NCBI RefSeq assembly: GCF_900111235.1
Contig: NZ_FOJI01000009.1
Location: forward strand, 62,001-126,000
Direction of reading: 5' to 3'
From: [Clostridium] fimetarium
Lineage (GTDB): Bacteria; Bacillota; Clostridia; Lachnospirales; Lachnospiraceae
Length of the DNA: 64,000 bases
The position numbers were made by a program, and so were the translations under genes. Of this stretch, positions 10,301 through 19,408 are shown piece after piece (position 1 is the stretch's first letter; each line of letters starts with the position of its first letter). The notes beneath the pieces were generated by a model. That model saw only the letters and a list, made by a program, of their open reading frames with translations. It did no database searches and was not told the origin of the DNA.

Positions 10301-12930
10301 TTGATGCAAAATCTGGAAGTACAACACAGATTGATTCATACCAGTACGTAGCAACACAAGATGGAGTTGTAACAGTAAAAGGTACTGCAGGAACTACATC
10401 TTCACAAACATACTTTACATCTATTGCAGTTTCAGCGACGGTTCCATATAGTGCAAAAGTATATGTAGGCGCTGACAAACAATACAAGACGATTAACGCA
10501 GCTCTTGATGATGTTAAAAAGATGGCTAGATTAAATAATGAAAGAGTTGAAATTGTTATTAATCCAGGCAACTATGAAGAAATGTTAACAATTAATATTC
10601 CTAATGTATCGCTTGTAAATGCAGCAGGAACAAGCGCAAGTATTGCATTAGCAAATAAAGGCGTTGATATTACAAATAACGCAGTAAGAATTACATCATA
10701 TTACGGACATGGTTATAGCTATTATAGTATGATTAGTGGATGTAAATATGATGAAGAGACACTTGCAGTTAATGAAGAAAATGGATATCTTACAACAGTA
10801 AATCCAGGCTCAGGAACAACAAACGGATCCTATTGGAATGCAACAGTTGTTGTTAATGGAAGTGGATTTGAAGCGAATGGTATCATTTTCGAAAATTCAT
10901 ACAATCAATATATTTCAGCAAAAGAAGCAAATGATACTGTAGTTGAATGGGCAACAGGCGGAAAAGGAACAAGACCAACAACTGTAGGTGATACATCAGT
11001 TCAAAATAAATCTTTCGTAGAAAGAGCAGCTGCAATTGCAGTTAATGGAGACAAATCAGTATTCTCCGGTTGTAAATTTATCGGAAGACAAGATACATTA
11101 TACGGTGCAACAGGAATTACTTCATTATTCCAAAAATGCGATATTTTAGGTGCAACAGATTATATCTTCGGTGGAATTACCGCAGTATTTTATCAATGTA
11201 ACCTTACAATGAATACTGACAGTGCGGCTACAGCAGATACATCATATATTACAGCAGCACAGCAATCTACGGGTAGAGGATACTTAATGTATAACTGTAA
11301 TGTAACGTCTACTACACCAGGTGTTGACACAGCATCAGCTTATCGTTCAAAGCCAGGATATTTCGGTAGACCATGGGCAGCGAATACATCAGAAGTAGTA
11401 TTTTACAAGACAACGGTACAAGCAACAGATGATTCTAATAATGTAGGAGCATCTTTAATATCAAAGATTGGTTGGCTTGATTCATTAGGTGGTCAATCAA
11501 CAAAAATGTATGAATATGGCACTATGGATGCAACAGGAGTTGATAATAGTACATCAAGAGCAACATGGTCATCCGTATTGACAACACCAGTTCTTAACGA
11601 TGGTACAGCAATCTCAATTGCAGCATTCCTCGGTGATTGGGTAACTACATTACAAGCTAGAGGTTTAGCTTTAGATTTAACAGATTCACAATTTACATCA
11701 TTAAGTACTGTTACAGGTACACTCGAAGAGCGTTTAGCAGCATATAATAGTCTTACAACAGTGATTACTTCAGCAGGAGCGATTACATCAACAGTATATA
11801 CAACAGACAGCTATGCAACATTAACTGCAGCAATTAAAGCAGCTAAAGCGATTGTAAGTACAGATGCTTTAGGTACTATTAATTCAACAACAACTGCATT
11901 AAATAGTGCAGTAGCAGGTTTAACAAAAAAAGGTGCTGATTATTCAGCTCTTAATAAAGCGATAACAGATGCGCAAGCGCTAACCTCATCAATGTATACT
12001 GCAAATAGCTATGCAGCAGTAACCACGGCACTTCAAGCAGCAAAAGCTGTTGATAGTACGTTGAAGATTGATGCTCAGGCAACAGTTGATGCAGCAAGAA
12101 CTTCATTAAATAATGCAATAGCAGGTTTGACAAAACTCGGTGCTGATTATACAGCTCTTAATAAAGCGATTGCAGATGCACAAGCTCTTTCGGCAACAAT
12201 TTATACAGCAAGCAGCTATGCATCAGTAACAACAGCACTTCAAGCAGCAAAAGCAGTTGACGCTACTTTAAAGATTGATGCTCAAGAAACTATTAATTCA
12301 GCAACAACTGCATTAAATAATGCAATAAAAGCATTAGATATTCAAAATGAAGTAATTCCAGCGGTAGGTGTTACCGGTGGTCAGGTTGTTGATATAACTA
12401 ATGTTATTCCATCAGGTGCAAAACTTGCTATACAATCAGTTGTATTTGGAACAGCATATGATACCGCAGCAGCAATCGTTAAACAATCAAGTAACAATTT
12501 ATCTCAATTCGCAGTATTTGAAATAAATCTTACAGATTCATCTAATACAGCAATTACACTATTAGGTGATAAAGTAAGAGTTACACTTCCAATACCAAGT
12601 GTATTTGATCTTACTAAGACAATTAGTGTGTTCCGTGTTGAATCAAATGGTAGTCTTACAAAACTCGATACACAAATTGTAGATAGAAAATGTATATTTG
12701 AAACAAATCATTTCAGTACGTACGTTATTGGGGAAGTTGCAGCAACTATAACTACAACTGATCCAGCAACGGTAGTAACAACTGATACAGCAGTAACTGC
12801 AACAACTGTTGATACGACAACAAAGACAGGTGATACATCACCAATAATGGTATATTTAGTATTATTTATGGTATCTGTTGGCGCAGCAATGTTAGTAATC
12901 AGAGCGAAAAAGAAAGAAGTAAAAGAATAA
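7306..12930 (+). CDS. Giant secreted, surface-anchored pectin methylesterase
   Basis: This 1,874-residue exported protein has a signal peptide ending near residue 41. Three related all-beta modules of about 110 residues follow (roughly 45-330; each has a DFRDGS/NFSDGS-like opening and a late H-x-x-x-F/L-x-x-GNSF-like segment), resembling carbohydrate-binding repeats. The pectinesterase (CE8) domain spans roughly residues 1050-1440. It contains GRQDTLYG (Asp1263), ATDYIFGG (Asp1285) and YFGRPW (Arg1355), the catalytic set of the family. Three FIVAR-type repeats follow, then a segment ending TKTGDTSP, a hydrophobic helix and a basic tail RAKKKEVKE. It would remove methyl esters from pectin at the cell surface. 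GGAGGA lies 9 nt before the start. The adjacent AraC regulator probably controls it. Confidence 0.93.
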   Translation: MMFMKSKTLRKTLAIMFSFIMVAMLAIPSGGFGFSSTAYAASTKAVDGDYFFDFRDGSIIPTTTKGNVDVTYETMKVLVGTKNAYGYNGAQHGVQFKAGNSIEIAVTGPTKISVGDCQYSNGQKPTTMTLSSSDGSYTQTCDSAKACYDDNGNNMIVFTYKGDAATTLVLSFTGSTYVPVIKVESLSKTYAFTNQSIITSSTATTTDTTYGSLKVLAGTSSYYNHMDVHGSEFHPGNSFQLSVSGATKVSVGDCKYSDFTSMTLKSADGSYSETINATRSETGILDFKYTSVDATVLTLTINGGTKAYISSIKTSAIFEEVGDVNGVPKDSVHAYNFSDGSVVATSYDAATRLTSFVTSTDGFLKVVSAGSLYTHDKQHGLAIYNGDSFEVKVSGDAVVTFNLCQYGADKTATIVASNKKGAITSSKTQLLQGTENDGLSQASFQYAGVATTLVFTISTPVAGAEMYLHGMNVSDLPAAQATPTLVGNGKVDVWDLGAQQLDTAKYNNMLSESIINSWYPSTITAGSAGNSLGSFATAELMFVAQGYTNNRLRTSNKNLTRYDEKTDIIVDGTTLSGYVYSNNAANATLSLDVKAYKNDILTVYAGSNGADSTIYCVSPTGVIQQGMSNGTGVKLTFAAPEYGLYKIYSTDEKLVIYRVERAHTQPILVTGNVDITAATGIAAKNYKINFTNKQTGEVIETSVVGGSYSAYLNEEFDYNITLANANGYIISSQNAVKYAKGTGNSTLSITIKSVDLATVTGEIVGLSAAALANLKLSFVNTDMIYVPDFTISGTTITAKLEKGVTYKIVANNINDYYLSDISTINKTADVTQNITFALKPTYKVSLNLAELPINVAAGATVTFTNINETGYKYTFNAADPIKLRDGQYKVVVKNIGTDAYVQALTSDLKVNGADVSKTVKFKNNTSWDFSVYNGNPGIETIAGSQYYLGLALTGAVLENKTYLLVNTDGQIAIPVKKGNIVNLSYCYCASFSIDGVQAVDAKSGSTTQIDSYQYVATQDGVVTVKGTAGTTSSQTYFTSIAVSATVPYSAKVYVGADKQYKTINAALDDVKKMARLNNERVEIVINPGNYEEMLTINIPNVSLVNAAGTSASIALANKGVDITNNAVRITSYYGHGYSYYSMISGCKYDEETLAVNEENGYLTTVNPGSGTTNGSYWNATVVVNGSGFEANGIIFENSYNQYISAKEANDTVVEWATGGKGTRPTTVGDTSVQNKSFVERAAAIAVNGDKSVFSGCKFIGRQDTLYGATGITSLFQKCDILGATDYIFGGITAVFYQCNLTMNTDSAATADTSYITAAQQSTGRGYLMYNCNVTSTTPGVDTASAYRSKPGYFGRPWAANTSEVVFYKTTVQATDDSNNVGASLISKIGWLDSLGGQSTKMYEYGTMDATGVDNSTSRATWSSVLTTPVLNDGTAISIAAFLGDWVTTLQARGLALDLTDSQFTSLSTVTGTLEERLAAYNSLTTVITSAGAITSTVYTTDSYATLTAAIKAAKAIVSTDALGTINSTTTALNSAVAGLTKKGADYSALNKAITDAQALTSSMYTANSYAAVTTALQAAKAVDSTLKIDAQATVDAARTSLNNAIAGLTKLGADYTALNKAIADAQALSATIYTASSYASVTTALQAAKAVDATLKIDAQETINSATTALNNAIKALDIQNEVIPAVGVTGGQVVDITNVIPSGAKLAIQSVVFGTAYDTAAAIVKQSSNNLSQFAVFEINLTDSSNTAITLLGDKVRVTLPIPSVFDLTKTISVFRVESNGSLTKLDTQIVDRKCIFETNHFSTYVIGEVAATITTTDPATVVTTDTAVTATTVDTTTKTGDTSPIMVYLVLFMVSVGAAMLVIRAKKKEVKE
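11740..12348 (+). repeat. Tandem FIVAR-type repeats inside the pectinesterase gene
   Basis: The gene encodes three alanine-rich helical repeats. The last two are 207 nt (69 residues) apart, beginning at 11935 and 12142 with GADYxALNKAI, and are near-identical at DNA level. The first is more diverged. FIVAR repeats occur in wall-associated proteins as spacers or sugar-binding helices. Confidence 0.8.
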
Positions 12931-12990
12931 TATATAAAATATCAATTAGACGGAATAGTTAGACAGAATATTCACACAAACATAATTGAT

Positions 12991-13027
12991 GCGAGATACC
13001 AAATAATATTGGTATCTCGCGTTTTTT
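12991..13027 (+). terminator. Intrinsic terminator after pectinesterase
   Basis: Perfect 10-bp stem GCGAGATACC / GGTATCTCGC (12991-13000, 13011-13020) with a 10-nt loop, followed by G and TTTTTT. It separates the pectinesterase from the regulator gene. Confidence 0.93.
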
Positions 13028-13106
13028 ACTTGATTGTAGGTATGAAAAAACATATAATAAAAATATATTATTTTATTTAATTAAGATAGGAATTGAGGAG
13101 ATATTC

Positions 13107-15305
13107 GTGAAAAAATCATATTTCAATAAGGAATATTTTAAGAGTAAAATATTTAAGAAATTATTTGCATCATATATCATGATAATACTATCGTTGTTTT
13201 TATTATATACAGCAGTTATTGTATTTGAGACGATTAATATTAATAAAGAGAGACAGAGCCAATATTATAACTTAAAAGTGCAGGAACTTGCTAATGTTTT
13301 AGATCTTCAGTTTGTAGAGGCAGATATTATTGTTTCAAATATTAACTCATCGGATGTAATTAGGCAGTTTAGCAGGGATGTTAATAATAATGCGAATATT
13401 AATACATATGACGTTATATCTGAAATTAAGAATTATACAATTTCAAGCTATAATTTGAATATATATGACACTGTCTTGTTTTTAAATGGATTTAATAAGG
13501 CATATTCTAGTATTCAGACATATAATTTAGATAAAACGAATGATGATTATGATCAATATAAGGCCTCGAAAATTAGCACGATGACACTTGATAATTTATT
13601 TTCGCTTTCTAACACATCTACCGTCTTTAACAAGGAGTGGATAATCTATACAGGCGGCTTCAATTCTGTCCTAAATCAAGGAAGAGTATGTGTACTTTTT
13701 GATAAAAATAGTATTTCAAATAGTGTGAAGAATATTATTGGAAATGATACTAATATTAGGTTTTGCTTTAATGATGAACAGATGTTTTCCAGTGGGCAGG
13801 TGAAGAATCAAGTTATATTTGAAAAAAAATCATTTGTAAATAATGATATTATATATAAAATTGTAGTGGATAGTGGGAATCTTAAGGTAAGTGGGAATTT
13901 GTATATGATAGTTGCAATCAGTCTTGCAATTATATTGTGTATTGGATTTATAATAATCTCATTATATCTATCAAATAAGTATTACCAACCATTTGGTAAT
14001 ATTGAAAGAATAATCGATAATCAGCGTCAAAGTGATCAAAATAGTAATGAGCTTGAAAATATTATTTCGGGAATTGAAAATCTAATTGGTGAGCGCAACG
14101 GTTATATGGAAAAAATGGTTATGATTAAGCCATATGTGCAGCAGGGTATGATTCATGGAATGCTAAATGGCAATTTAGAACCAGAAAAATTAGATGTATT
14201 ATTTAAAAAAGAGTATATGGTACTCCAAAAACCATACTTCCTTTTGTCTGTAATTAATATTGCATACGTGGGTAACGATGTATACGATAAACAGCAATGT
14301 AAACGTATCAATGCTATTATTTCAGATATATCAAAAGAATATTCTACAGAAGATATCAATATTGCGTTATATGACAACGACCTTTTTAACACATTTGTAA
14401 TAATAAATAGTAACATAAACGAGAATTTGGATAAGTTATATTATGAACTATTTGAGAGGATTGTAAAACGAATTGATAATGATGATTACGTAATTACAGT
14501 TGGTGTGGATGAAATAAGAGAAGATATATCACAATTATCAGAAGCATGTAATAATGCAATTAAAACACTTGGGAGCATGGTTGTAGGTGGCCGTGGTTCA
14601 GTATATTTCTATGAAAAAGAGACGAAAGCGGACAAGCAAAAATATTACTTTCCGAAAGACGCATTGAACAGGATTACGAAGGCATTAAAAGAAAGAAATT
14701 TGGATGATATTAAAAAGTTCTTACTAGAGATATTAGATTCGAATACGAAGAAATATGATATATCGCCCAATACGATCCAACTTCTGATTGATGAGGTACA
14801 TATTACAACAATAAAGGCACTAAAAAACGTTGATTCATTTAATATGATAGATTTTAGTATTGAAAAAATCAAAACGGTAGCAACATTAGATGAAGTTTTG
14901 AATTATTATTATGCAATATATGAGACGATTAGTAAGAAGCTTACGGATATAGCTACACCCAAAAAGGATATTGGGGTACTAGATAAGAGTATAATCACAT
15001 GCATTGATACTCAGTATACGGATTGTGAAATGTCATTACAGTATTTAACAGAAAAGTTTGGAGTAAGCAATAAGTATATTTCAATCGTATGTAAAAAATA
15101 TTTCGAAATGACATATTTACAATATTTACAAGAGAAGAGAATTGATTATGCAATTTCACTTATGATATCAACACAGTATTCATTGGAACAGATTGCAAAA
15201 ATGAGCGGTTACACAAATTTACTTACTTTTAGACGTAATTTTAAATCGGTTAAAGGGATTAATCCAAGTGAATTCATCGAAAAAAGGGTGTGTGAAAAGC
15301 TATGA
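13107..15305 (+). CDS. Membrane-tethered AraC-family transcriptional regulator
   Basis: This 732-residue protein has a short cytoplasmic N-terminus, a first membrane helix (about residues 19-40), an extracytoplasmic sensor region, a second helix (about 265-288), a linker, and an AraC/XylS DNA-binding domain in the last 100 residues (two helix-turn-helix units around SLQYLTEKFGVSNKYIS and LEQIAKMSGYTN). Regulators of this layout sense an extracellular sugar or lipoprotein and act directly on DNA. The start is GTG, with GAGGAG upstream. It overlaps the next lipoprotein gene by 4 nt. Control of the upstream pectinesterase is inferred from position. Confidence 0.88.
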   Translation: MKKSYFNKEYFKSKIFKKLFASYIMIILSLFLLYTAVIVFETININKERQSQYYNLKVQELANVLDLQFVEADIIVSNINSSDVIRQFSRDVNNNANINTYDVISEIKNYTISSYNLNIYDTVLFLNGFNKAYSSIQTYNLDKTNDDYDQYKASKISTMTLDNLFSLSNTSTVFNKEWIIYTGGFNSVLNQGRVCVLFDKNSISNSVKNIIGNDTNIRFCFNDEQMFSSGQVKNQVIFEKKSFVNNDIIYKIVVDSGNLKVSGNLYMIVAISLAIILCIGFIIISLYLSNKYYQPFGNIERIIDNQRQSDQNSNELENIISGIENLIGERNGYMEKMVMIKPYVQQGMIHGMLNGNLEPEKLDVLFKKEYMVLQKPYFLLSVINIAYVGNDVYDKQQCKRINAIISDISKEYSTEDINIALYDNDLFNTFVIINSNINENLDKLYYELFERIVKRIDNDDYVITVGVDEIREDISQLSEACNNAIKTLGSMVVGGRGSVYFYEKETKADKQKYYFPKDALNRITKALKERNLDDIKKFLLEILDSNTKKYDISPNTIQLLIDEVHITTIKALKNVDSFNMIDFSIEKIKTVATLDEVLNYYYAIYETISKKLTDIATPKKDIGVLDKSIITCIDTQYTDCEMSLQYLTEKFGVSNKYISIVCKKYFEMTYLQYLQEKRIDYAISLMISTQYSLEQIAKMSGYTNLLTFRRNFKSVKGINPSEFIEKRVCEKL

Positions 15306-16828
15306 AAAATGTTAAAAAATATGCAACTTATGTATTATGTGTTGCATTTGGGTGTATAGGAATTACAAGTTGTGCGAAAAGTACTACTGAAAAAGAGAAA
15401 GTAGAAATAAGTATTTTGGCTAAAAATTCATGGTATAGCAATGTTGATTATGCAGATTCACAAATTGTAAATACTGTTATTCAAAATTCTGGATATAGTG
15501 TTAATTGGAAGCTGAATGCACCCTCTAACTATTATGATACGGTGAGACCTTTATTGTTACAGCAAAAAAGCTATCTTGCAGATATTATACAAGTCCCTGA
15601 TTTGGATGCAAATGCGGATTATATTAATACAGGTAATTTTATCAAACTGGATGAATATTTGGATTATATGCCTAACTTCAAAAAATATTTAGAAGAAGAT
15701 CCTGCAATTAAAGCATCGCTTAAAGCAGAGGATGGTCATATATATTATGTTCCTCAAACAGTGCACACGCAAAACTATCAACCGTGCATCATGTATAATA
15801 TGGAATGGCTTGACAAATTAGGACTTGAGGTGCCAACAACTTTAGATGAATTTGTGCAAGTGTTAAGAGCCTTTAAGGCAAATGATATGAATGGAAACAA
15901 GATTGCTGACGAGATACCTTTAAGCATAACGGCGGATTTTTTACCATATATGTTTGGACCAGCATTTGGCATTGAGCTTGTAAATGGATTTTATGCGGAT
16001 GAAATGGGTGTAGTTCACTATTCATATTGTGAAGATGAAAATTATAAAGCATATTTAAAATTTCTAAACCAATTATATAATGAAGGCCTTTTGGAATCCG
16101 ATTTTAGTTCTCTTACAAGAGATAATATAATGCAGAGATGCAAAAATAATCAAACCGGCATAATATTTGATTTCAGTTGGCAGATGTCATCACTATATTC
16201 GGCACAGTATTCGCAATATGATGGAAGCAATCCTATATTTTATGGTGCACAACCATTATCAGGGAAATATCAAGGTTACTACATAGGTAGAAATGAAATA
16301 AGCGGGTTATTCGGAGTTATGACAAGTAGTGATAAGATTATTGATTCGGTAAAACTTTTGGACTATATTATGAGCGAGGACGCGCAGAAACTTTATTGTT
16401 GGGGAATTGAAGGAGAAAGCTATATTGTAAATGATAATGGAGAAAAAGAGTTTACCGAAAAGGCATCAGATGATACTTGGCTTCAAAAGCTCGGAATCAA
16501 TCCAGTGTGTATGCCTTCGAGACAATCTGTAGCGGCAGTGGATGCACATCTTCCAAATTGGCATAGTGATGTTGATAAACAACTTGTTACATATATAAGA
16601 AAACCATTTCCGTTTATTTTTGCGACATCAGCTGAAACAGAGATCGATCATGGATATACGAATTATATAGCACAATACGTTTCACAGGAAGGTATTGGAT
16701 TCATTACCGGAAAATTGAGCTTGGATTCATTTGATTTGTATCTAACTACCTTAAAAAGTATGAATATAGATGCGGTTATCAGAGTAAAACAAGCACAGTA
16801 TGATCGATACGTAAAAGCATATAATTAA
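15302..16828 (+). CDS. Extracellular solute-binding lipoprotein (family 1 type)
   Basis: This 508-residue lipoprotein has lipobox ITSC (Cys24) and the fold pattern of large sugar-binding proteins such as LplA, with EVPTTLDEFVQVLRAFK and DMNGNKIADEIPLS typical of the group. It starts inside the end of the AraC gene (ATGA overlap), so the two are translationally coupled. No ABC permease or ATPase genes follow, so it is an orphan binding protein. It may feed a transporter elsewhere or serve as co-sensor for the membrane regulator. The ligand is unknown; a pectin-derived oligosaccharide is a reasonable guess from the neighbours. Confidence 0.85.
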   Translation: MKNVKKYATYVLCVAFGCIGITSCAKSTTEKEKVEISILAKNSWYSNVDYADSQIVNTVIQNSGYSVNWKLNAPSNYYDTVRPLLLQQKSYLADIIQVPDLDANADYINTGNFIKLDEYLDYMPNFKKYLEEDPAIKASLKAEDGHIYYVPQTVHTQNYQPCIMYNMEWLDKLGLEVPTTLDEFVQVLRAFKANDMNGNKIADEIPLSITADFLPYMFGPAFGIELVNGFYADEMGVVHYSYCEDENYKAYLKFLNQLYNEGLLESDFSSLTRDNIMQRCKNNQTGIIFDFSWQMSSLYSAQYSQYDGSNPIFYGAQPLSGKYQGYYIGRNEISGLFGVMTSSDKIIDSVKLLDYIMSEDAQKLYCWGIEGESYIVNDNGEKEFTEKASDDTWLQKLGINPVCMPSRQSVAAVDAHLPNWHSDVDKQLVTYIRKPFPFIFATSAETEIDHGYTNYIAQYVSQEGIGFITGKLSLDSFDLYLTTLKSMNIDAVIRVKQAQYDRYVKAYN

Positions 16829-16886
16829 TTTATAAAATGTTTCGTATTAATTTCGAATTTATTGTGAATTACTATATATGGAGCTA

Positions 16887-16964
16887 TTGCGGCACTTTAA
16901 TAAAAAGAGTATAATAAGCCCTAAGCGTAAAATTTGACGTTGATTGTCATGTATATTCATACAT
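16887..16964 (+). promoter_or_regulatory. Predicted promoter and dyad upstream of the G3E GTPase gene
   Basis: TTGCGG (16887-16892) and TATAAT (16910-16915) are 17 nt apart. Downstream, 16949-16964 forms the dyad ATGTAT-ATTC-ATACAT, which could be a repressor site or a weak hairpin. Metal regulation is plausible given the downstream gene, but I cannot match the dyad to a known metal-regulator box. Confidence 0.5.
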
Positions 16965-16988
16965 ATTTTGAGAAAGGAAGTTTTATAA

Positions 16989-18233
16989 ATGACAAAAATA
17001 GATATTATTTCAGGGTTTCTAGGGGCAGGAAAAACAACTCTAATTAAAAAATTATTAGGTGAAGCATTGAGTGGAGAACAGGTTGTTCTTATAGAAAATG
17101 AATTCGGAGAGATCGGAATTGATGGAGGTTTTCTTCGCGATGCAGGCGTTGAAATCAGAGAAATGAATTCTGGTTGTATCTGTTGTTCTTTAGTTGGAGA
17201 TTTTGGTACTTCGTTGAAGGAAGTTATAGATAAATATCATCCAGATAGAATTATTATTGAACCATCAGGCGTTGGTAAGCTTTCAGATGTTATCCAGGCC
17301 GTTAAAGATCTTCATATGGAAGATGAAATTCAATTAAATAGTGCATGTGCGGTAGTGGATGCCTTGAAGTGTAAAGTTTACATGAAGAATTTTGGCGAAT
17401 TTTTTAATAATCAGATTGAGAATGCTAACACAATTGTTCTAAGCAGAACTCAGAATGAAAATGAAGAAAAGCTTGAAAAGTGTATTGAAATGATTAGACA
17501 ACTGAATGCGAAAGCGCATATAATTACAACTCCTTGGGATGCTTTAGAAGGTAATCAAATCCTTGCAGCTATGGAAAATGCTACGAATCTTGAGCTTGAA
17601 TTATTGAACGATTATAAAGCGCATGACCATGAAGAGCACGAACATAAACATCACGATGGAGAATGTGGTTGTGGGCATGACCATGAAGAGCACGAACATA
17701 AACATCACGATGGAGAATGTGGTTGTGGGCATGACCATGAAGCGCATGACCATGAAGAGCACGAACATAAACATCACGATGGAGAATGCGGTTGTGGACA
17801 TGACCATGAAGAACATGACCATGAAGAACACGAACATCACGATGGAGAATGTGGCTGTGGACATGATCACGAAGCACACGAACATAAACACCACGATGGA
17901 AAATGTGGCTGTGGCCATGACCATAATGAACATGAGCACCATCATCATGATGCCGATGAAGTTTTTAATAGCTGGGGAGTTGAAACTCCTAATAAGTATG
18001 AAAAAGAAGAACTAAATAAAATACTTGAAGCACTTGCAAATACACATGAATATGGACAGGTATTACGTTCAAAAGGTATGGTTCCACAAAAAGATGGAAG
18101 CTGGATGTATTTTGATCTTGTACCTGGTGAATATGAAATTCGCGAAGGAAAACCTGATTATACAGGACGAATCTGTGTAATTGGTGCTAATCTTGAAGAA
18201 GATAAGTTGAAAGTACTTTTTAGTATTATATAA
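16989..18233 (+). CDS. G3E (CobW/ZNG-type) GTPase with metal-binding His-rich insert
   Basis: This 414-residue cytoplasmic P-loop protein belongs to the CobW/YjiA/ZNG metallochaperone family. Walker A GFLGAGKTT is at residues 9-17 and the family metal motif C-x-C-C is Cys63, Cys65, Cys66. A CobW C-terminal domain closes the protein. Between them lies an insert of about 110 residues (around 210-320) built from repeats such as HHDGECGCGHDHEEHEHK, very rich in His, Asp, Glu and Cys, suited to zinc or nickel storage. The usual [NT]KxD base-recognition motif appears as SRTQ. AGAAAGGAAG precedes the start. Zinc delivery under limitation is the likely role. Confidence 0.9.
   Translation: MTKIDIISGFLGAGKTTLIKKLLGEALSGEQVVLIENEFGEIGIDGGFLRDAGVEIREMNSGCICCSLVGDFGTSLKEVIDKYHPDRIIIEPSGVGKLSDVIQAVKDLHMEDEIQLNSACAVVDALKCKVYMKNFGEFFNNQIENANTIVLSRTQNENEEKLEKCIEMIRQLNAKAHIITTPWDALEGNQILAAMENATNLELELLNDYKAHDHEEHEHKHHDGECGCGHDHEEHEHKHHDGECGCGHDHEAHDHEEHEHKHHDGECGCGHDHEEHDHEEHEHHDGECGCGHDHEAHEHKHHDGKCGCGHDHNEHEHHHHDADEVFNSWGVETPNKYEKEELNKILEALANTHEYGQVLRSKGMVPQKDGSWMYFDLVPGEYEIREGKPDYTGRICVIGANLEEDKLKVLFSII
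17626..17930 (+). repeat. Tandem 54-bp His-rich coding repeats
   Basis: Two adjacent, almost exact 54-bp units (17626-17679, 17680-17733) are followed by diverged units with indels of whole codons. They encode the metal-binding insert of the GTPase. The near-identity suggests recent slippage-type expansion. Confidence 0.88.
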
Positions 18234-18348
18234 GGCTTTATATAAAAGTTATTTAGTTTTAATCAAGCGTATAAACCAGTAGCGAAGCGGATCGGGAATA
18301 TGTTATTTTAAAGTACGATAAGCATAATGTTATATAGATGGGAGTAAT

Positions 18349-19293
18349 ATGGACCAGAATTACGAAATACCAGTGTTTCTAATTAATGGATTTTTAGATG
18401 GTGGTAAGACAACATTTATATCTGAGACTATTGATCAAGGACAATTTGATGAAGCAAAAAATAAGTTATTGATAATTTGCGAAGAAGGTGAAAAAGAGTA
18501 TGATGAGGATATGCTTAAAAAGCATGAGATATCAATGATTACTCTTACAAAAGAAGAATTCACACAGGAAAAACTTCAAGAATTGGATGAAAAGTATGAT
18601 CCTTGGTTAATTATTATAGAGTATAACGGAATGTGGGAAAAGACACTGTTCGATGATATGAAAAAGCCATTTGGATGGATGGTATATCAAAACATTGCAA
18701 TAGTAAATGCAGAGACGTTTGAGCTTACTTGGAATAATATGAAATCACTAGCAATTGAAACAATCAAAGATGCAGAAATGGTTATATTTAATAGATGTAA
18801 GTCAGGAATGAATCTTGGAAGTTATAGAAGAAGTATTAAGGTCTTGAATCAAGCGGCACAGATTGCGTTTGAAGATGAAAGTGGAGAAATGGTAGCTACA
18901 TCAGAACAGCTTCCATACGATATAGATGCAGAAATCATTGAAGTAGATGATTCGGATTATGGAATTTGGTATATGGATGTATCTGAGCGACCAGAAGTCT
19001 ATGAAAATAAAATTGTAAAATTTAAGGGACAGGTATATAAGAGTAAGAAATTCCCACACAAGTCATTTATTCCAGGAAGAAAAGCTATGACATGTTGTGC
19101 TGATGATACAGCATTTATTGGATATGTCTGCATCTTTAAAGATTCAGATTCAATAACAAATAGACAATGGGTCAGTGTTGAAGCGACAATTAAGTATGAG
19201 TTTCAGAAATCATACGGAAAAAAAGGTCCTGTGCTTTATGCAAAACAAGTAGTTGCTGCAGAACCTGCAAAAGATGAATTAGTATATTTTTAA
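18349..19293 (+). CDS. CobW-like P-loop protein with a YcgQ/DUF1980-like C-terminus
   Basis: This 314-residue protein has a CobW-type Walker A, GFLDGGKTT (residues 14-22), but lacks the C-x-C-C metal motif of its neighbour. The last 95 residues (about 217-314) contain KFKGQVYKS, RKAMTCCADD (Cys249-Cys250) and a closing beta segment, which resemble the C-terminal part of the YcgQ/TIGR03943 family. In Bacillus that family is encoded with a permease and regulated by zinc. The combination suggests a role in metal homeostasis with the preceding GTPase, 115 nt upstream. The domain match is by eye. GGGAG precedes the start. Confidence 0.75.
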   Translation: MDQNYEIPVFLINGFLDGGKTTFISETIDQGQFDEAKNKLLIICEEGEKEYDEDMLKKHEISMITLTKEEFTQEKLQELDEKYDPWLIIIEYNGMWEKTLFDDMKKPFGWMVYQNIAIVNAETFELTWNNMKSLAIETIKDAEMVIFNRCKSGMNLGSYRRSIKVLNQAAQIAFEDESGEMVATSEQLPYDIDAEIIEVDDSDYGIWYMDVSERPEVYENKIVKFKGQVYKSKKFPHKSFIPGRKAMTCCADDTAFIGYVCIFKDSDSITNRQWVSVEATIKYEFQKSYGKKGPVLYAKQVVAAEPAKDELVYF

Positions 19294-19408
19294 ATGGTAT
19301 AATTAAAAGAATGTTAATGTTGAAACAAAGTAGTTGAATTTTATCATAAAATGAAACCGCACAAATATAATCTAATATATGCGTTATAATCTGTAATGGA
19401 GAGGACAT

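Noticed and set aside
17626-17930. 54-bp repeats as a CRISPR array
   Set aside because: Units are contiguous, in frame, without unique spacers, and encode a metal-binding insert.
17581-17948. Reverse-strand frames rich in His/Met/Phe opposite the GTPase insert
   Set aside because: They are mirror images of the 54-bp His-codon repeat and lack ribosome sites.
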